From: Xanthobacter autotrophicus
GTDB taxonomy: Bacteria > Pseudomonadota > Alphaproteobacteria > Rhizobiales > Xanthobacteraceae
Direction: 5' to 3'
Length of the DNA: 64,000 nt
Assembly: GCF_005871085.1 (NCBI RefSeq)
Contig: NZ_VAUP01000028.1
Coordinates: 248,001 to 312,000, forward strand
The notes under the pieces are model-generated. The model saw only the letters and a program-made list of their open reading frames with translations, was not told the origin of the DNA and ran no database searches. Below are positions 7,111 through 18,225 of the stretch, in pieces (positions within the stretch are counted from its first letter, which is position 1; the number at the start of each line of letters is the position of its first letter). The translations under genes were made by a program, and so were the position numbers.

Positions 7111-9441
7111 ATGAACGTGACTGTTGACCAGAGCACCCTTGAAGGTGCGACGCGCGGCATCGTGCGCGGCGGCGAGACGCTGAAGGAGCATCGCGACCGC
7201 CTCATGGCCGCCACCAAGGCCACCGGCCGCTATGCCGGCCTGAAGACGCTGGAGCTGCGCGAACGCGAGCCCATCCTCTACAACAAGCTGTTCTCGCGCC
7301 TGCGGGCCGGCGTGGTGGATGCCCGCGAGACTGCCAAGAAGATCGCCGCCTCTCCCATCGTGGAGCAGGAGGGCGAACTGTGCTTCACCCTCTATAACGC
7401 GGCGGGCGACAGCCTGCTCACCTCCACCGGCATCATCATCCATGTGGGAACCATGGGTGCCGCCATCAAATACATGATCGAGAACAATTGGGAGGCCAAT
7501 CCGGGCGTCCATGACAAGGATATCTTCTGCAACAACGACAGCCTGATCGGAAACGTCCATCCGTGCGACATCCACACCATCGTTCCCATCTTCTGGGAAG
7601 GTGAGCTGATCGGCTGGGTGGGCGGCGTCACCCACGTCATCGACACCGGCGCGGTGGGGCCGGGCTCCATGGCCACCGGGCAGGTGCAGCGCTTCGGCGA
7701 CGGCTATTCCATCACCTGCCGCAAGGTGGGCGCCAACGACACCCTGTTCCGTGACTGGCTGCACGAGAGCCAGCGCATGGTGCGCACCACCCGCTACTGG
7801 ATGCTGGACGAGCGCACCCGCATCGCCGGGTGCCACATGATCCGCAAGCTGGTGGAAGAGGTGGTGGCGGAAGAGGGCATCGAGGCCTACTGGAAGTTCG
7901 CCTACGAGGCGGTGGAGCACGGCCGGCTGGGCCTCCAGGCCCGCATCAAGGCCATGACCATCCCCGGCACCTACCGGCAGGTGGGCTTTGTCGACGTGCC
8001 CTACGCCCATGAGGACGTGCGGGTACCCTCCGACTTCGCCAAGCTCGACACCATCATGCACGCCCCGTGCGAGATGACCATCCGCCGCGACGGCACCTGG
8101 CGCCTCGATTTCGAGGGATCGAGCCGCTGGGGCTGGCACACCTACAACGCCCACCAGGTGAGCTTCACCTCGGGCATCTGGGTGATGATGACCCAGACCC
8201 TCATCCCCTCCGAGATGATCAACGACGGCGCCGCCTACGGCACCGAGTTCCGCCTGCCCAAGGGCACCTGGATGAACCCGGACGACCGCCGCGTCGCCTT
8301 CTCCTACAGCTGGCACTTCCTGGTGTCGGCCTGGACGGCGCTGTGGCGCGGCCTGTCGCGCTCCTATTTCGGGCGCGGCTATCTGGAGGAGGTGAATGCC
8401 GGCAACGCCAACACCTCCAACTGGCTGCAGGGCGGCGGCTTCAACCAGTATGACGAGATCCACGCCGTGAACTCGTTCGAGTGCGCCGCCAACGGCACCG
8501 GGGCCACCGCGGTGCAGGACGGCCTCTCCCACGCCGCCGCCATCTGGAACCCGGAAGGCGACATGGGCGACATGGAGATCTGGGAATTGGCCGAGCCGCT
8601 GGTCTATCTCGGCCGGCAGATCAAGGCGTCCTCGGGCGGCTCTGGCAAGTATCGCGGCGGCTGCGGCTTCGAGAGCCTGCGCATGGTCTGGAACGCCAAG
8701 GACTGGACCATGTTCTTCATGGGCAACGGCCACATTTCCTCCGACTGGGGGCTGATGGGCGGTTATCCGGCGGCCTCCGGCTATCGCTTCGCCGCCCACA
8801 AGACCAACCTGAAGGAACTGATCGCGTCCGGCGCCGAGATCCCGCTGGGCGGCGATACCGATCCGGAGAACCCCACCTGGGACGCCATGCTGCCTGACGC
8901 CCAGATCAAGCGCGACAAGCAGGCCATCACCACCGAGGAGATGTTCTCCGACTACGACCTCTACCTCAACTATATGCGCGGCGGCCCCGGCTTCGGCGAT
9001 CCGCTGGATCGCGAGCCGCAGGCGGTGGCCGACGACATCAATGGCGGCTACGTGCTGGAGCGCTTCGCCGGCGAGGTCTATGGCGTCGTGGTGCGGAAGG
9101 GCGCGGATGGCCAGTATGGGGTGGACGAGGTCGCCACCGCCGCCGCCCGCGCGCAGATCCGCAAGGATCGCCTCGCCAAGTCTGTTCCGGTCGCCGAATG
9201 GATGAAGGGCGAGCGCGAGAAGATCCTCGCCAAGGATGCGGGCACGCAGGTGCGGCAGATGTTTGCCGCCTCCTTCAAGCTCGGCCCGCGCTTCGAGAAG
9301 GAGTTCCGCACCTTCTGGAACCTGCCCGACAGCTGGACGCTGCCGGAGGAAGAGATCGGCGTGCCCACCTACGGCTCGCGCTATTCCATGGACATCTCCG
9401 AACTGCCCGACGTGCACACCGTGCAGTTCGTGGAGGAATGA
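7111..9441 (+). CDS. acxB: Acetone carboxylase alpha subunit
   Basis: A 776-residue protein of the hydantoinase B/oxoprolinase family and the alpha subunit of acetone carboxylase. The residues I recall as Mn ligands in the Xanthobacter structure are present at the same positions: H150 and D153 in GNVHPCDIHT and H175 in GGVTHVID. This argues for an active enzyme and for the ATG at 7111 as start; AAAGGA lies upstream. The enzyme is an alpha2-beta2-gamma2 complex in the cytoplasm. The gene is followed by a terminator-like hairpin before acxC. Confidence 0.96.
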   Translation: MNVTVDQSTLEGATRGIVRGGETLKEHRDRLMAATKATGRYAGLKTLELREREPILYNKLFSRLRAGVVDARETAKKIAASPIVEQEGELCFTLYNAAGDSLLTSTGIIIHVGTMGAAIKYMIENNWEANPGVHDKDIFCNNDSLIGNVHPCDIHTIVPIFWEGELIGWVGGVTHVIDTGAVGPGSMATGQVQRFGDGYSITCRKVGANDTLFRDWLHESQRMVRTTRYWMLDERTRIAGCHMIRKLVEEVVAEEGIEAYWKFAYEAVEHGRLGLQARIKAMTIPGTYRQVGFVDVPYAHEDVRVPSDFAKLDTIMHAPCEMTIRRDGTWRLDFEGSSRWGWHTYNAHQVSFTSGIWVMMTQTLIPSEMINDGAAYGTEFRLPKGTWMNPDDRRVAFSYSWHFLVSAWTALWRGLSRSYFGRGYLEEVNAGNANTSNWLQGGGFNQYDEIHAVNSFECAANGTGATAVQDGLSHAAAIWNPEGDMGDMEIWELAEPLVYLGRQIKASSGGSGKYRGGCGFESLRMVWNAKDWTMFFMGNGHISSDWGLMGGYPAASGYRFAAHKTNLKELIASGAEIPLGGDTDPENPTWDAMLPDAQIKRDKQAITTEEMFSDYDLYLNYMRGGPGFGDPLDREPQAVADDINGGYVLERFAGEVYGVVVRKGADGQYGVDEVATAAARAQIRKDRLAKSVPVAEWMKGEREKILAKDAGTQVRQMFAASFKLGPRFEKEFRTFWNLPDSWTLPEEEIGVPTYGSRYSMDISELPDVHTVQFVEE

Positions 9442-9451
9442 TCCCTCCACT

Positions 9452-9488
9452 GGGCGGCGGCGACAGCCGTCGCTGCCGCCCATTTTTT
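9452..9488 (+). terminator. Terminator-like hairpin between acxB and acxC
   Basis: GGGCGGCGGCGAC (9452-9464) pairs with GTCGCTGCCGCCC (9469-9481) as a 13-base stem with one G-T pair and a four-base loop. Six T residues follow at 9483-9488. It has the form of an intrinsic terminator yet lies inside the acx operon. Confidence 0.75.
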
Positions 9489-9522
9489 CCTTGGAAATCA
9501 AACATCAAGTGGAGGAAACACC

Positions 9523-10029
9523 ATGGCCTATACCCGCTCGAAGATCGTCGATCTCGTGGATGGCAAGATCGATCCCGATACGCTGCACCAGATGCTCTCC
9601 ACCCCCAAGGACCCGGAGCGGTTCGTGACCTATGTGGAGATCCTGCAGGAGCGCATGCCGTGGGATGACAAGATCATCCTGCCGCTCGGTCCCAAGCTCT
9701 TCATTGTGCAGCAGAAGGTCTCCAGGAAATGGACCGTGCGCTGCGAATGCGGCCACGACTTCTGCGACTGGAAGGACAATTGGAAGCTTCACGCCCGCGT
9801 CCACGTGCGCGACACGCCGCAGAAGATGGAGGAGATCTATCCCCGCCTCATGGCGCCGACGCCGTCCTGGCAGGTGATCCGCGAGTATTTCTGCCCCGAG
9901 TGCGGCACCCTTCATGATGTGGAGGCGCCCACCCCCTGGTATCCGGTGATCCACGATTTCTCGCCGGATATCGAGGGCTTCTACCAAGAGTGGCTCGGCT
10001 TGCCGGTGCCGGAGCGGGCCGACGCCTGA
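9523..10029 (+). CDS. acxC: Acetone carboxylase gamma subunit
   Basis: A 168-residue small subunit of acetone carboxylase. Two cysteine clusters, CECGHDFC (C74, C76, C81) and CPECGTLH (C124, C127), fit the structural zinc site known for this subunit. The start ATG is preceded by GGAGG. It is the last gene of the operon and is followed by a strong terminator. The subunit is required for the assembled complex. Transcription must pass the hairpin after acxB, or come from an unseen internal promoter. Confidence 0.95.
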   Translation: MAYTRSKIVDLVDGKIDPDTLHQMLSTPKDPERFVTYVEILQERMPWDDKIILPLGPKLFIVQQKVSRKWTVRCECGHDFCDWKDNWKLHARVHVRDTPQKMEEIYPRLMAPTPSWQVIREYFCPECGTLHDVEAPTPWYPVIHDFSPDIEGFYQEWLGLPVPERADA

Positions 10030-10052
10030 TCCGATCTGATCAAAGTGAAGAC

Positions 10053-10077
10053 GGGGGCGGGCTACCGCCCCCTTTTT
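10053..10077 (+). terminator. Intrinsic terminator of the acx operon
   Basis: GGGGGCGG (10053-10060) pairs perfectly with CCGCCCCC (10065-10072) across a GCTA loop and is followed directly by five T residues. Confidence 0.85.
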
Positions 10078-10093
10078 CGCGGGGCAGCCCCGG

Positions 10094-10990
10094 TTACGAC
10101 GCCTCGATCTTCGTCTGTGTCGCCGAAGCTGCGCGCCGCCGCCCGCGGGCAGGCGCCGCATTGCGGCGCTGGGCGGCGAACAGGGCCAGGGCGAGTCCAG
10201 CCCCCAGCACCCACCAGGCGGGGCGCGGGCCAAGATCGAAGGAGAGGTTCGCCTCCGCCACCAGCCACGGGTCCACCCGCGTTGCGAGGCCATACCACAG
10301 CATTTCCACCCCCGCCGTCAGCAGCGCGGACAGCACCGCAAGGCCGGCGACGCCCAAGGGCGTCACGTCGCCGGTGAGGCGCACCGCGATGCGATAGGCG
10401 AACAGGAACACGAACAGGCCGGCCATCAGCACCGGCTCGGTCACGTCCAGCTTCGATTGCAGGAAGAAATGGACCGCCCCTAATACGGCGATGCCATAGA
10501 CCGCCATGTGCAGCCGGTTCCACCGCTCCGTCCCGAGCCGGCGGATGGCGCCGTCGAACGAGGTAGCCCCCAGAGCGATGAGCAGAGCCAGCGCCACCGC
10601 GCCGATGGTGAGATAGATGCGCAGCACGATTTCGCTCAGAGCCCGGCCGGCGCCCTGGTCCACGACGAACAGCAGCAAATGGAAGGCGGCGTAGAACAGA
10701 GCCGCGAGCCCGAAAATACGGCGCCCGAAATACAGCTTCGGATAGGACAGGAGCTTGCGCAGCGGTGTGATGGCGAGGGTCACGGCGAGGAAGCGGATGG
10801 CCCACAGCCCGGTGAAGTGGATGGCCTCCGTCCACGGCCGGGCGCCGAGCATGCCGTTGGCGGCAAGACCGGCGAGCCAGACCGCCGGTAGCATGGAGGC
10901 GACGAGGAACAGCGTCTTCTCGGGACTGAACGTGCCGGAGCGTTCGTGGAAGAGGGGCATGGGGCGGTCGCCGAGTCCTTCGCTGCGCAT
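10094..10990 (-). CDS. msrQ: MsrQ: heme-binding membrane subunit of the MsrPQ protein-methionine-sulfoxide reductase
   Basis: A 298-residue membrane protein of the ferric reductase-like (YedZ/MsrQ) family with about six hydrophobic segments. MsrQ carries heme and passes electrons from the respiratory chain to the periplasmic molybdoenzyme MsrP, which repairs oxidised methionines. Recognisable segments are GLWAIRFLAVTLAITPLRKL, GRRIFGLAALFYAAFHLLLF and RWNRLHMAVYG, which hold the candidate heme His residues. The start could be 10990 or the ATG at 10960; neither has a clear ribosome binding site. The usual partner msrP is not adjacent. The C-terminal tail is unusually basic (RRNAAPARGRRRAA). 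Confidence 0.85.
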   Translation of the reverse strand: MRSEGLGDRPMPLFHERSGTFSPEKTLFLVASMLPAVWLAGLAANGMLGARPWTEAIHFTGLWAIRFLAVTLAITPLRKLLSYPKLYFGRRIFGLAALFYAAFHLLLFVVDQGAGRALSEIVLRIYLTIGAVALALLIALGATSFDGAIRRLGTERWNRLHMAVYGIAVLGAVHFFLQSKLDVTEPVLMAGLFVFLFAYRIAVRLTGDVTPLGVAGLAVLSALLTAGVEMLWYGLATRVDPWLVAEANLSFDLGPRPAWWVLGAGLALALFAAQRRNAAPARGRRRAASATQTKIEAS

Positions 10991-11111
10991 GGGGCGGGGA
11001 TGCCGCCTCGAAGGGAACGGCCGTGCCGGCCGCCCCGCTTCCCATTACGACCGACAACGGGGCTCGGTTACGGCCCCGCCGTGCACGATGGCGTGAGCGC
11101 GACCTCTGCCC

Positions 11112-12176
11112 TCAGGCGTTCAGGTCGGCGTCCACCTGCGCCTTGAGGCCGGGATCGATGCCGAGCGCCAAGGCGAGGCTGGCGAGATACTGCTTCTCGG
11201 CCGCGCTGTCGGGACGGATCGCCATGGCCGAGGCGGCGTAGATCTGCAACGCAGCTTCGGGGCTGGTGGCCGCATCCACCACCTGCTGCGGATCCACCGG
11301 GGTGGTGAGGAAGGAGATGAGCGCCTCGCGCTCAGGCGCCGCCGTTCCGAAGCGGGAAAGGCCGCCGGTGATGCGCTCCAGCTCTTCCTGGTCGATCTGC
11401 CCGTCGGCCTGCGCCGCCGCAGCCATGGCCGAAAGCAGGACACCGGAGAAGGCATCCGCCCCGCCGGGCGCTGCGGCCGGGGCGAAGCCTGCGGCCTCTG
11501 GCGCGCCGGAAGTGAAGGCAGAGCGTCCGCCGCCGGACTGGGACTGCCACTTGCGGAAGGCATTCCAGGCCAGCATGCCGATGACGGCCATGCCGCCATA
11601 TTTCACCAGGTCGCCGCTACCCGACTGCGGAGCAGGGGAGGGGGCGGGTGCGGGCGCTGGCGTGGGGTAAGGGGTCGGAGCCGAGGTGGTGGCCGGGCCG
11701 CCGAGGGAGGCCTGGGCGAGATCGCCGAGCGAGCCGCCGGTGCTGCCGCCGGACATTCCGCCGCCTGCCGGAGCGCTGCCGCCACCGAGGATCTGGCCGA
11801 GGATGTCTCCCAGCCCGCCGGGAAGGCCGGCCGTCGCGCCGCCGCCGTCGCCGGTTCCGCCGGGGCGCTGCCCGCCACCGCCAAGCACCTGTCCGAGAAT
11901 GTCGCCGAGACCACCCGGCAGGCCGGAGGCTCCGCCCTGGGTCCGGCCGCCCGACATGCCACCGCCGAGCACCTGTCCAAGAATATCGCCAAGGCCGCCG
12001 GGCAGGCCGCCGCTCTGGCCGGCGGGCGCGCCTTGGCCGCCCTGTCCCGCGCCTTCGAGCACGCTCTTGAGGATCTGGTCGAGGCCGCTACCGCCGCCAG
12101 CCCCACCCCCGCGTACGCTGCCGTTGCCGAGCGCAGCTCCGATGAGCTGCCCCAGAAGACTACCTGCATCCGCCAT
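11112..12176 (-). CDS. TerB-like (DUF533) protein with Gly-rich repeats
   Basis: A 354-residue protein starting at the ATG at 12176, behind GGGAGGG. The first 150 residues are Gly-rich and contain three copies of GLPGGLGDILGQ(V/I)LGGG at about 57-73, 85-101 and 117-133. A Pro/Ala-rich linker follows, then a hydrophobic segment YGGMAVIGMLAWNAF and a helical C-terminal domain. That domain resembles TerB/DUF533, with acidic residues in QADGQIDQEELERI. DUF533 proteins are often inner-membrane associated; their function is not established. It may anchor to the membrane by the single hydrophobic segment. Confidence 0.75.
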   Translation of the reverse strand: MADAGSLLGQLIGAALGNGSVRGGGAGGGSGLDQILKSVLEGAGQGGQGAPAGQSGGLPGGLGDILGQVLGGGMSGGRTQGGASGLPGGLGDILGQVLGGGGQRPGGTGDGGGATAGLPGGLGDILGQILGGGSAPAGGGMSGGSTGGSLGDLAQASLGGPATTSAPTPYPTPAPAPAPSPAPQSGSGDLVKYGGMAVIGMLAWNAFRKWQSQSGGGRSAFTSGAPEAAGFAPAAAPGGADAFSGVLLSAMAAAAQADGQIDQEELERITGGLSRFGTAAPEREALISFLTTPVDPQQVVDAATSPEAALQIYAASAMAIRPDSAAEKQYLASLALALGIDPGLKAQVDADLNA

Positions 12177-12383
12177 GTGACCCTCCCTGAAGCCTGCTGC
12201 GATCCAGTTGCGTCGCAAGCGAACGAACAGGCCTTTCTCGAGTTTGGAGACGCTTGTCCCGATCAGCCTGCCCCGGCTGGACCGGATGGAATGGAGCGAG
12301 CGGTAAGCACGAGCCAAAAAAGGAGCGGCGAAAATGGATCGGTGAGTGCGAACAGGGGCGAACCTGCGCCCCCGCGCCCAGGT

Positions 12384-13178
12384 TCAGACCGCCACCGGCG
12401 CCTTGATGGCCGGGTGGGGATCATAGCTCACAATTTCCACATCCTCGTAACGGAAGGCGAACAGGTCGGTGACCGCTGGATTCAAGGCGAGGCGCGGCAG
12501 CGCGCGGGGCGTGCGCTCCAACTGCGCGCGGGCCTGCTCCAGATGGTTCACGTAAAGGTGCGCGTCGCCCAGCGTATGGACGAAGTCGCCCACGCCCAGC
12601 CCGGTCACCTGCGCCACCATATGGGTGAGCAGCGCGTAGGAGGCGATATTGAACGGCACGCCCAGGAACACGTCCGCCGAACGCTGGTAGAGCTGGCAGG
12701 AGAGCTTGCCCTCCAGCACATAGAACTGGAACAGGCAGTGGCAGGGCGGCAGCGCCATCTTCGACACGTCCGCTGGGTTCCAGGCGGTGACGATGAGGCG
12801 GCGCGAATCGGGATTGCGGCGGATGTCCGAGACCACCTGCGCGATCTGGTCGATGACGCCGCCCTCAGGCGTGGGCCAGGAGCGCCACTGATGGCCGTAG
12901 ACCGGGCCGAGGTCGCCCTTCGCGTCGGCCCACTCGTCCCAGATGGAGACGCCATTGTCCTTCAGGTAGCGGACATTGGTATCGCCGGCGAGGAACCACA
13001 GAAGCTCGTGAATGATGGATTTCAGGTGCAGCTTCTTGGTGGTGACGAGAGGAAAGCCCTCGCCCAGGTCGAACCGCATCTGGTGCCCGAAAACCGAGAG
13101 GGTGCCGGTGCCGGTGCGGTCATCCTTGCGCACGCCCTCGTTCAGGATGCGGCGGAGCAGGTCGTGATACTGATGCAT
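12384..13178 (-). CDS. thyA: Thymidylate synthase
   Basis: A 264-residue enzyme, the same length as the Escherichia coli protein. It converts dUMP and methylene-tetrahydrofolate to dTMP and dihydrofolate. The catalytic Cys is C146 in PPCHC; phosphate-binding arginines R21, R126 and R127 and the WNPADVSKM loop are in place. The start is the ATG at 13178, because homology begins MHQYHDLL there although the frame remains open further upstream. No folA follows downstream in the window. The upstream region abuts the thiC riboswitch on the opposite strand. Confidence 0.96.
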   Translation of the reverse strand: MHQYHDLLRRILNEGVRKDDRTGTGTLSVFGHQMRFDLGEGFPLVTTKKLHLKSIIHELLWFLAGDTNVRYLKDNGVSIWDEWADAKGDLGPVYGHQWRSWPTPEGGVIDQIAQVVSDIRRNPDSRRLIVTAWNPADVSKMALPPCHCLFQFYVLEGKLSCQLYQRSADVFLGVPFNIASYALLTHMVAQVTGLGVGDFVHTLGDAHLYVNHLEQARAQLERTPRALPRLALNPAVTDLFAFRYEDVEIVSYDPHPAIKAPVAV

Positions 13179-13340
13179 GCGCGCCTCCGCCGTCCGGGGT
13201 CTGGAACCATAGATGTAGGACATGCCAGCCAGCACGCAAATGGCTTGCGGACCCTCGTCCAGAGCTTTGATTGCCCGGCTGCCCACCCCATGCTGCGGTG
13301 CAGCGTTGACATTGGGCTTTCGTATACACACACTCGGAAC

Positions 13341-15439
<2,099 letters not shown>

Positions 15440-15461
15440 GCGGGCCGAACGCAGACGACAG

Positions 15462-15485
15462 GGGCGGCCTCCGGGCCGCCCTTTT
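15462..15485 (+). terminator. Intrinsic terminator of thiC
   Basis: GGGCGGCC (15462-15469) pairs perfectly with GGCCGCCC (15474-15481) across TCCG, followed by TTTTG. Confidence 0.8.
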
Positions 15486-15634
15486 GTTTGGGGCGGAGGT
15501 GCCCCGCGGCGCGGGGGCCGGCGTCACGCACGCGTGAGCCACATTACGGATCCTTAATTCCGCAGCCAGACTGCCGTAACGGTCGGCGCACTAGCTTGCC
15601 TCTCGAACCTGCTGACAAGGCAGACAACAGAGAG

Positions 15635-17251
15635 ATGCGACCGCCCATGACCCGCTCGCCCATGACCCGCTCCGACAACACCCCCTCCGTGACGAAGCGC
15701 CACCGCAAGGCTCTCCTGGCCGGCGTCGTCGGTCTCGCGCTCGCCGGCGTCGTGGCCGGCCAGTTCGTGCCGCCGCTGAACGGTCCCGTCGCGGCCCAGA
15801 TCACCACCAGCCAGCCGGCTGGCACCTTCTCCTTCGCCGACATCGTCGAGAAGGTCTCGCCCGCCGTCGTCTCGGTGAAGGTGAAGAAGGATGCCGGCAA
15901 CGAGCAGATGGCCATGGGTGGCGATCTCGGCGGTAATGTTCCTCCCCAGATCGAGCAGTTCCTGAAGCGCTTCGGCTTCGGCGACGGCCAGGGCCCGATG
16001 GGTCCCGGCGGCCCCGGCATGGGCCCGCGCGGCGGCCATGGCCCCAAGGGTGAGTTCCGTGGCGAGCGTCCCGTCGTGGGCCAGGGCTCCGGCTTCATCA
16101 TCTCGGCTGACGGCTACGTGGTGACCAACAACCACGTGGTGGACGGCGCCGATGAGGTGGACGTGACCACCACCGACGGCAAGGAATACGTCGCCAAGGT
16201 GATCGGCACCGATCCGCGCACCGACGTGGCCCTGCTGAAGATCGAGAACGCGAACAACCTGCCGTGGGTGAAGCTGGCGGACGGCGCCCCGCGCGTCGGT
16301 GACTGGGTGATCGCGGTGGGCAATCCCTTCGGCCTTGGCGGCACCGTGACCGCCGGCATCGTGTCGGCCCGTGGCCGCGACATCGGCTCGGGTCCCTATG
16401 ACGACTTCATCCAGATCGACGCCCCCATCAACCGGGGCAATTCGGGCGGCCCGACCTTCTCGCTGAACGGCGAGGTGATCGGCATGAACACCGCCATCGT
16501 CTCCCCCTCGGGCGGCAACGTGGGCATCGCCTTCGCCATTCCCTCCGAGACCGTAAAGACGGTGGTGGCCCAGCTGCGCGACAAGGGCTCGGTGGCCCGC
16601 GGCTACATCGGCGTGCAGATCCAGCCGGTGACCGAGGACCTCGCCTCCGGCCTTGGCATCAAGGACGCCGAGGGCGCCCTGGTGGCGCAGGTGCAGCCGA
16701 ACACCCCCGGCGCCAAGGCGGGCCTCAAGGCCGGCGACGTGATCGTGAAGGTGAACGAAGACGCCATCAAGGACGCCCGCGACCTCACCCGCAAGGTGGG
16801 TCTGATGAAGCCGGGCACCGAGATCAAGCTCTCGCTCATCCGCGAGACCAAGCCCATGACCCTGTCGCTGACCCTTGACCAGCTGCCCACCGAGCAGCAG
16901 ATGGCCGCGCGTTCCGGCGCACCGCAGAGCGAGGATGACGCGACCGGTGGCAACAAAGACCTGCCGCGTCTCGGCCTCCAGCTCGCTCCGTCCAAGAGCG
17001 TGCAGGGCGCTGGCGGCGAGGGCGTGGTGGTGACCGGTGTCGATCCCAACGGCGCTGCAGCCCAGCGCGGCTTCAAGACCGGCGACGTGATCCTGAAGGT
17101 GGGCGACAAGGCCGTCTCCACCCCGAAGGATGTGCGCGATGGCCTCGCCGCCGCCAAGGCCGAGAACCGCAAGGCGGTGCTCATCCAGGTGAAGAGCGGC
17201 GAGGGCGTGCGCTTCGTCGCCATCACCCTCGACGCCAAGGCCAAGGGCTGA
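15635..17251 (+). CDS. Periplasmic serine protease of the HtrA/Deg family (Do)
   Basis: A 538-residue protease/chaperone acting on misfolded envelope proteins. An N-terminal hydrophobic segment (ALLAGVVGLALAGVVAGQF) serves as signal or anchor. The trypsin-like domain has H167 (TNNHVVDG), D197 (RTDVALL) and S270 (GNSGGP). Two PDZ domains follow (about 330-420 and 450-530). A Gly/Pro-rich insert (about 115-145) lies before the catalytic domain. The ATG at 15635 is chosen; in-frame ATGs at 15647 and 15662 are possible. Downstream lie a terminator and then a two-component pair, a layout suggesting envelope-stress control. Confidence 0.93.
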   Translation: MRPPMTRSPMTRSDNTPSVTKRHRKALLAGVVGLALAGVVAGQFVPPLNGPVAAQITTSQPAGTFSFADIVEKVSPAVVSVKVKKDAGNEQMAMGGDLGGNVPPQIEQFLKRFGFGDGQGPMGPGGPGMGPRGGHGPKGEFRGERPVVGQGSGFIISADGYVVTNNHVVDGADEVDVTTTDGKEYVAKVIGTDPRTDVALLKIENANNLPWVKLADGAPRVGDWVIAVGNPFGLGGTVTAGIVSARGRDIGSGPYDDFIQIDAPINRGNSGGPTFSLNGEVIGMNTAIVSPSGGNVGIAFAIPSETVKTVVAQLRDKGSVARGYIGVQIQPVTEDLASGLGIKDAEGALVAQVQPNTPGAKAGLKAGDVIVKVNEDAIKDARDLTRKVGLMKPGTEIKLSLIRETKPMTLSLTLDQLPTEQQMAARSGAPQSEDDATGGNKDLPRLGLQLAPSKSVQGAGGEGVVVTGVDPNGAAAQRGFKTGDVILKVGDKAVSTPKDVRDGLAAAKAENRKAVLIQVKSGEGVRFVAITLDAKAKG

Positions 17252-17374
17252 TCTCCGGCAGGGGCTGATCCTCAGCCGAAAGCTGATGCTCCGGCGGCGG
17301 GATGGCGCCGGAGCATGTCCTCCGGACCCGAGGCGGGTTCGCCATCGCCCCCCTGATGACGCTTCGGTTCCGAT

Positions 17375-17416
17375 GGCGCGGGACGCTCGCAAGGGCTTCC
17401 CGCGCCGAGTTTTTTT
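17375..17416 (+). terminator. Intrinsic terminator after the HtrA protease gene
   Basis: GGCGCGGGA (17375-17383) pairs with TCCCGCGCC (17398-17406) and is followed by seven T residues (17410-17416). An additional perfect 10-base hairpin without T-run lies at 17287-17315 (TGCTCCGGCG / CGCCGGAGCA). Confidence 0.75.
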
Positions 17417-17508
17417 GTGAGGCTGGAGGCTTCCCCCTTTCCCCGGCCGAAAGGACGGGGCGCGCGGCGGCCCCCCGCATGGACCTGCCGGCAAGGTGAG
17501 CTAGAGTG

Positions 17509-18225
17509 ATGACAGCGAATCTCGATCCGGATCCCCTCACTGCCATGCGCCTCCTCCTTGTCGAGGACGACCGCGACGCCGCCGAATATCTGCGCAAGGC
17601 CTTCCGCGAGGCCGGCCACGTGGTGGACCTTGCTGCCGACGGCGAGGTGGGGCTCGCCCTTGCCCTCGACGGCAAGTACGACGTGATGGTGGTGGACCGC
17701 ATGCTGCCCGTGCGCGACGGACTCTCCCTCGTCACTGAGCTGCGCGGGCGCGGGCACACCACGCCGGTGCTCATCCTCTCGGCCCTCGGCCAGGTGGACG
17801 ACCGGGTGCAGGGCCTGCGCGCCGGCGGCGACGATTATCTGCCGAAGCCCTACGCCTTCACCGAGCTTCTGGCGCGGGTGGAAGCCCTGTCCCGACGCGG
17901 CGTCACCCAAGGCGCGGAGACGGTCTACAAAGTGGCCGACCTGGAGCTGGATCGCCTCGCCCACCGGGTGGCGCGCGGCGGCAAGGAAATTCCGCTCCAG
18001 CCGCGGGAGTTCCGGCTGCTGGAATATCTGCTGCGCCACGCAGGCCAGGTGGTGACCCGCACCATGCTGCTGGAAAACGTGTGGGACTATCATTTCGACC
18101 CGCAGACCAACGTCATCGACGTGCACGTCTCCCGCCTGCGCTCCAAGATCGACAAGGGCTTCGACGTGCCGCTGATTCACACCGTGCGGGGCGCCGGCTA
18201 CATGGTGCGGGCCGGTGCCGCGTGA
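17509..18225 (+). CDS. OmpR/PhoB-family response regulator
   Basis: A 238-residue two-domain regulator. The receiver domain has the acidic pair in LLLVEDDRDAAEYL, the phospho-acceptor Asp in DVMVVDRMLP, and KP in DYLPKPYAF. The winged-helix DNA-binding domain ends in VIDVHVSRLRSKID and HTVRGAGYMV. The ATG at 17509 follows AAGGTGAG; a GTG three bases earlier is possible, and the receiver fold itself begins near MRLLLVEDD (17545). The stop overlaps the start of the histidine kinase gene, so the two form a cognate pair. The target genes are not evident. Confidence 0.92.
   Translation: MTANLDPDPLTAMRLLLVEDDRDAAEYLRKAFREAGHVVDLAADGEVGLALALDGKYDVMVVDRMLPVRDGLSLVTELRGRGHTTPVLILSALGQVDDRVQGLRAGGDDYLPKPYAFTELLARVEALSRRGVTQGAETVYKVADLELDRLAHRVARGGKEIPLQPREFRLLEYLLRHAGQVVTRTMLLENVWDYHFDPQTNVIDVHVSRLRSKIDKGFDVPLIHTVRGAGYMVRAGAA

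Noticed and set aside
6652-9501. A 949-codon open frame on the minus strand, antisense to acxA and acxB
   Set aside because: It runs opposite two well-identified genes, has a His/Gly/Val-rich composition typical of reverse frames in GC-rich coding DNA, and no recognisable domain.
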